A stretch of DNA of 64,000 nt. It comes from Steinernema hermaphroditum (Eukaryota > Nematoda > Chromadorea > Rhabditida > Steinernematidae). Of the stretch, positions 60,962 to 64,000 are shown piece by piece. Each line of letters starts with the position of its first letter. The stretch's first letter is position 1. Position numbers and translations under genes: made by a program. The notes under the pieces are model-generated. The model had not been told where the DNA came from and did not search any database. It saw nothing but the letters and a program-made list of their open reading frames with translations. The stretch covers positions 4,860,769-4,924,768 of the forward strand of contig CM059624.1 in the NCBI GenBank assembly GCA_030435675.1, in the 5' to 3' direction.

Positions 60962-62289
60962 ACTTTGGTGCGAGGCGAGGGAGAGAAAACAGAAGTGGGG
61001 AGCAGGTTTTGTAGGCGGACTCGGGGAGTAGCCTGTTTGATTGAGATGTTTTCTGATTGGAGAGAGTCGTTGCAGGCCGATAAGAAGAAAGTTAAACGAC
61101 CCGTAAAAAAGGCAATCTACCTAGGTAGTTCCTGTCACTTGGATCCTAGATCGAACTGATACGCTTTTACATTAGAAATGGAGCATATAATAAGAAGTCT
61201 CTCAGTTAATCGATGTATTATATTAGTTCTTTATAAAAGTGACTAGAAAATGTTCAAAAAAAACGTTTCAAAACATAAACACAGTTTGAAAGTGCAGCTG
61301 CTAAGCTATCTCTACCCATTCGGGCCCACTAAGAACTTAAAGATTGCTACAAAAACACTCCAATGGTCTTGATGCCAAAGAAACCCCAGGTTCGTTTAGG
61401 GATGGTCTCACTTGGGTATTTAGTGGTAAATATTGGATATTTTACCAATTACAATGATAGAATTCGGTCAGTATCGGCATTAACAATCGACCAGCTTAGC
61501 GATCTGGGTGGCACAAAATTCCATAAAGCATGCACATCTTATTGAGGTCACATTCACCCTCTTAATCTAGGACAGTGTACGCATTGGGGCCTTCCCTACC
61601 TCCTCATAACAGTTGTGGATTCTTCGACTCGGTTTGGTTTGCGTCGAAATTTAAAGATTTCATTTTGAGGGAGGTCTACGCAATTTGAAGGATGGACAGA
61701 CTCTTGTTATAGAGGATCCAAATCTGGCCTTTTTCGACCTCTGTTAAGAACGAGGCACGGCCCATGGTACACGAATTACCCTGTAATACGAAATGAAATG
61801 CGGCGAATATCAGGTGAAAGACGCACACAAAATGCCAGAAAGTGGACAAAAAGTTGGGTAAGCCTATCATTTTTAGACAGCAAAATAGGCTCTCTTCGTA
61901 AAATTATTATAAAAAATTGCAAAATTCTCATCGAATGCCTTTGATCTGCAAGTGCTCCACCGTTATTTTCCATGCTCGTTCCTGATGTGAAATCTGTTCT
62001 TCGCAAATATTCCTAAATCGCCTTAAACGGCTGAAATAGAAGGTGAACCTGTCATTACTGGACGCTCTGTGTTGGCACAAGATCGAGGAGGTATCTGGAT
62101 GTTGGGGTCGTTCTTGAGGGAGTGGGGATGGTCACGAATGATTTGTGCTTACGGCTGGCTCTAACAGAGCTATGGAATGCTGAAGATGCTAGGACTGCCC
62201 CAAACAACCCTCAAGGAGACGAGCTTTGCACACCCCTGGTCCCAACCTGAAGGTGGTCTCGACAAGTGCATTCCTGACCTCTCCCGAAA
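60962..62289. other. gene-free stretch
   Basis: Nothing supported. Confidence 0.3.
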
Positions 62290-62600
62290 ACATCATTTGC
62301 TTCGATGATTTATGCATCCAGCGCTTGTATTTGCATTCCCCTGCCACTTAACACTGCGTTCCGCCAATGTGGCCCATAACTCCTGGCGTCGCATTAGCGC
62401 CAGCGGCGTCCCTAGGTGCCAACGCAGCTTATAAACAGCGGTGTTTTCGCGAGATGACCTCCTCCAGCGGAACATATGCAGCTCCTCCCTCGTCGCTTAT
62501 TCTAATCGCGTCGGGTTTCCACTTCCGACGATCGCCATCAATTATCTTTTTGGGGGCCCTCGAAAACGGTCATTGGAGGGGATAATCGTCTTTATGCCTC
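62290..62600. promoter_or_regulatory. GC-rich block, candidate cis-regulatory DNA
   Basis: Contains GATGATTTATGCATCCAGCG and GTATTTGCATTCCCC (about 62,302-62,341), two octamer/POU-like words, and GCTTATAAACAGCGG. Same style as the other blocks. Confidence 0.28.
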
Positions 62601-62955
62601 AATGGGTTGTTTCCGAGATCGGGTGTATCTTTGGGATGATCCTTCAGACGGTGCTAAGTGGGTTTTTGTATGATTACAACTTTAGATAAATGATAGAATG
62701 CAGTGGCTCGAGCAGCCGTTCCATCTCACCTAAAACATAAAACGAACTTGACGACCTTAAATCTACAACCGTGCAATATTTCAGCCCATTTAGGCATTCT
62801 GTTTACACTTAACAGCCGTGTTTTTCAAGTGCCCTCACTGATAACCGCCTTCAGATTTTCAGTAGGTCACCCGGCGCTAAGCCGATTTGCAACGAAAGCT
62901 CCTTAACCTTCTCCACTTTCGTCTTTTTTTCGGAAAAGAGCCGATTCGAGCAAAG
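62600..62955. other. gene-free stretch
   Basis: Nothing supported. Confidence 0.3.
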
Positions 62956-62959
62956 TCCG

Positions 62960-63078
62960 TTCAGGAAAGAGGTGGAATACCAGTACACTATGCGTGATGA
63001 CGAAGCTTTCGGTATTCCTGTTTTTATCGAAGTTCGCTCCAGACGATGTGTGTGGTACTCTATCTCTGGCTTGAGATA
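62960..63078. mobile_element. diverged short copy of the hAT-like MITE
   Basis: Left AAAGAGGTGGAATACCAGTA and right GTGTGTGGTACTCTATCTCT GG (split here) match the ends of the element at 50,593-50,815 (AGAGATGGAATACCACACG; GTGTGGTATTCCATCTCTG). Only about 120 bases, so internally deleted. Confidence 0.4.
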
Positions 63079-64000
63079 ATCAAAGGTGCCAGCAATGAGT
63101 TGGATATGAGGTCGTATCATGCAAGTTTGTGTAGTAGAAAGTGTTCAGCCTTACGGTTAAGTCACAGTGCTTCTGATCAACGCTCACTTTGTGTTACGAA
63201 CTATAAATCGGCTGATCTATCAAATCACCGAAGCTTGATGTCCCCTTTTTGGTCCTTAGAATTTCCTACAGAACTTTCGGGCTATCATTTCTATGGCTAA
63301 ATTTCTAAAAAAGCCGGCTGATTTTCCCACTTTCCCATACCGCCACGCCTTCAAATGATACAGATCTTCGACCGCTTCACTCAAGGAAGTTGCCGAAGGC
63401 GCCTCCGCAGCTGATTTTCCTAGTTTTGAAAAAAAGACAACAAGGAAAAGACAAAGGCTCTTATCATCGGCGATCATCGATAGCCACCCCACTTATCCTG
63501 CTCAGTTCCTATCATACACACCTACGATTTTATCATTTCCATTGAAGTGCCGACTTAATCATCCGAATTACTATACTCTTCTCCCCATCCCATCTGCCAC
63601 TCTATCATCTAAAGTCGAATCCGCCGCTCCGTGCCATCGCCCGATCGGTCTCCGCTTCTTCTCGCTTTGAAGAACAATTATCAATTCATCGCTCCATACA
63701 TACATGAGCGGCGTCGGCGCCGTCGCCACCGACGCCGCCGTCTCCGGGCGACAAACACGCGCGGCAGCGGCAGCGTCAGTTGGGCGGCCGGCGATCGATC
63801 GCGGCGGCCGCGAGGTCATCGGCTGCAGCGCGTTCCCAAAGAAGCGACCGACCAACCGGACAGTTGTCCTCTTCTCCGCTCGGAGAACATTCGGACCCGT
63901 TCTGTATAGTTACTTTCAGCGCTTAATGCGCCACTTTTTGACGGCCTGAGAACTGTATTCGTCGATTAGGGTCCGATTTGCAGAAGATTTAATGGCGACT
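63079..64000. other. gene-free end of window with a GC-rich block
   Basis: From about 63,620 to 63,880 the DNA is GC-rich with GGCGGCCG-type words and frames on both strands. No exon can be supported. Confidence 0.3.

Overview
The window looks like nuclear DNA of a nematode. It holds a cuticle collagen with the nematode-specific N-terminal membrane region, genes with many tiny introns (38 to 50 bases in most cases) ending in TTTCAG-type acceptors, and gene content (Mi-2, klotho-like GH1, GLY-type GalNAc-transferase, RNF113) typical of roundworms. All identifications are from reading the translated exons by eye; no database search was possible, so species and one-to-one orthology are not claimed. 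Exon borders are my reconstructions, checked by phase: in every complete multi-exon model the exon lengths add up to a whole number of codons.

Layout. From 1 to about 24 kb the window is gene-poor. It carries inverted-repeat elements (a Tc1/mariner-like MITE family, several foldbacks), a tandem duplication, a recognisable calponin-homology gene (13.75-15.2 kb), one possible exon near 3.2 kb, and several GC-rich blocks with POU/homeobox-like words that may be cis-regulatory. From 24.1 to 53.6 kb the window is gene-dense: cuticle collagen (+), a small PDZ protein (+), a klotho-like GH1 glycosidase (-), a short Mind-bomb-like RING/ankyrin protein (-), a coiled-coil protein (+), GPATCH11 (+), an orphan basic protein (+), a 68-bp minisatellite next to an intronless fragment of RNF113, RNF113 itself (-), a GalNAc-transferase (-), a tiny secreted/membrane protein (-), a small protein with an eIF4E-binding-like motif (+), a Mi-2 type CHD remodeller (+), tRNA-Ala (+) and a larger relative of the small eIF4E-motif protein (+). 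From 53.6 to 64 kb it is gene-poor again, with two to four isolated exon-like segments of a Ser/Pro-rich product.

How it fits together. The genes serve general functions: cuticle structure, mucin-type O-glycosylation, glycoside hydrolysis, ubiquitin ligation, pre-mRNA splicing (RNF113, GPATCH11), chromatin remodelling, and perhaps translation control by two related proteins that share a Y-x4-I-[LV] motif and a C-terminal TDELA..RAE signature. Most notable non-genic structures are a 553-bp palindrome carrying tRNA-like pol III promoter boxes (41.66-42.21 kb), an 842-bp palindrome interrupted by a hAT-like MITE and holding a coding-like loop (50.47-51.31 kb), and the 68-bp minisatellite whose unit is open in all three frames (33.83-35.69 kb).
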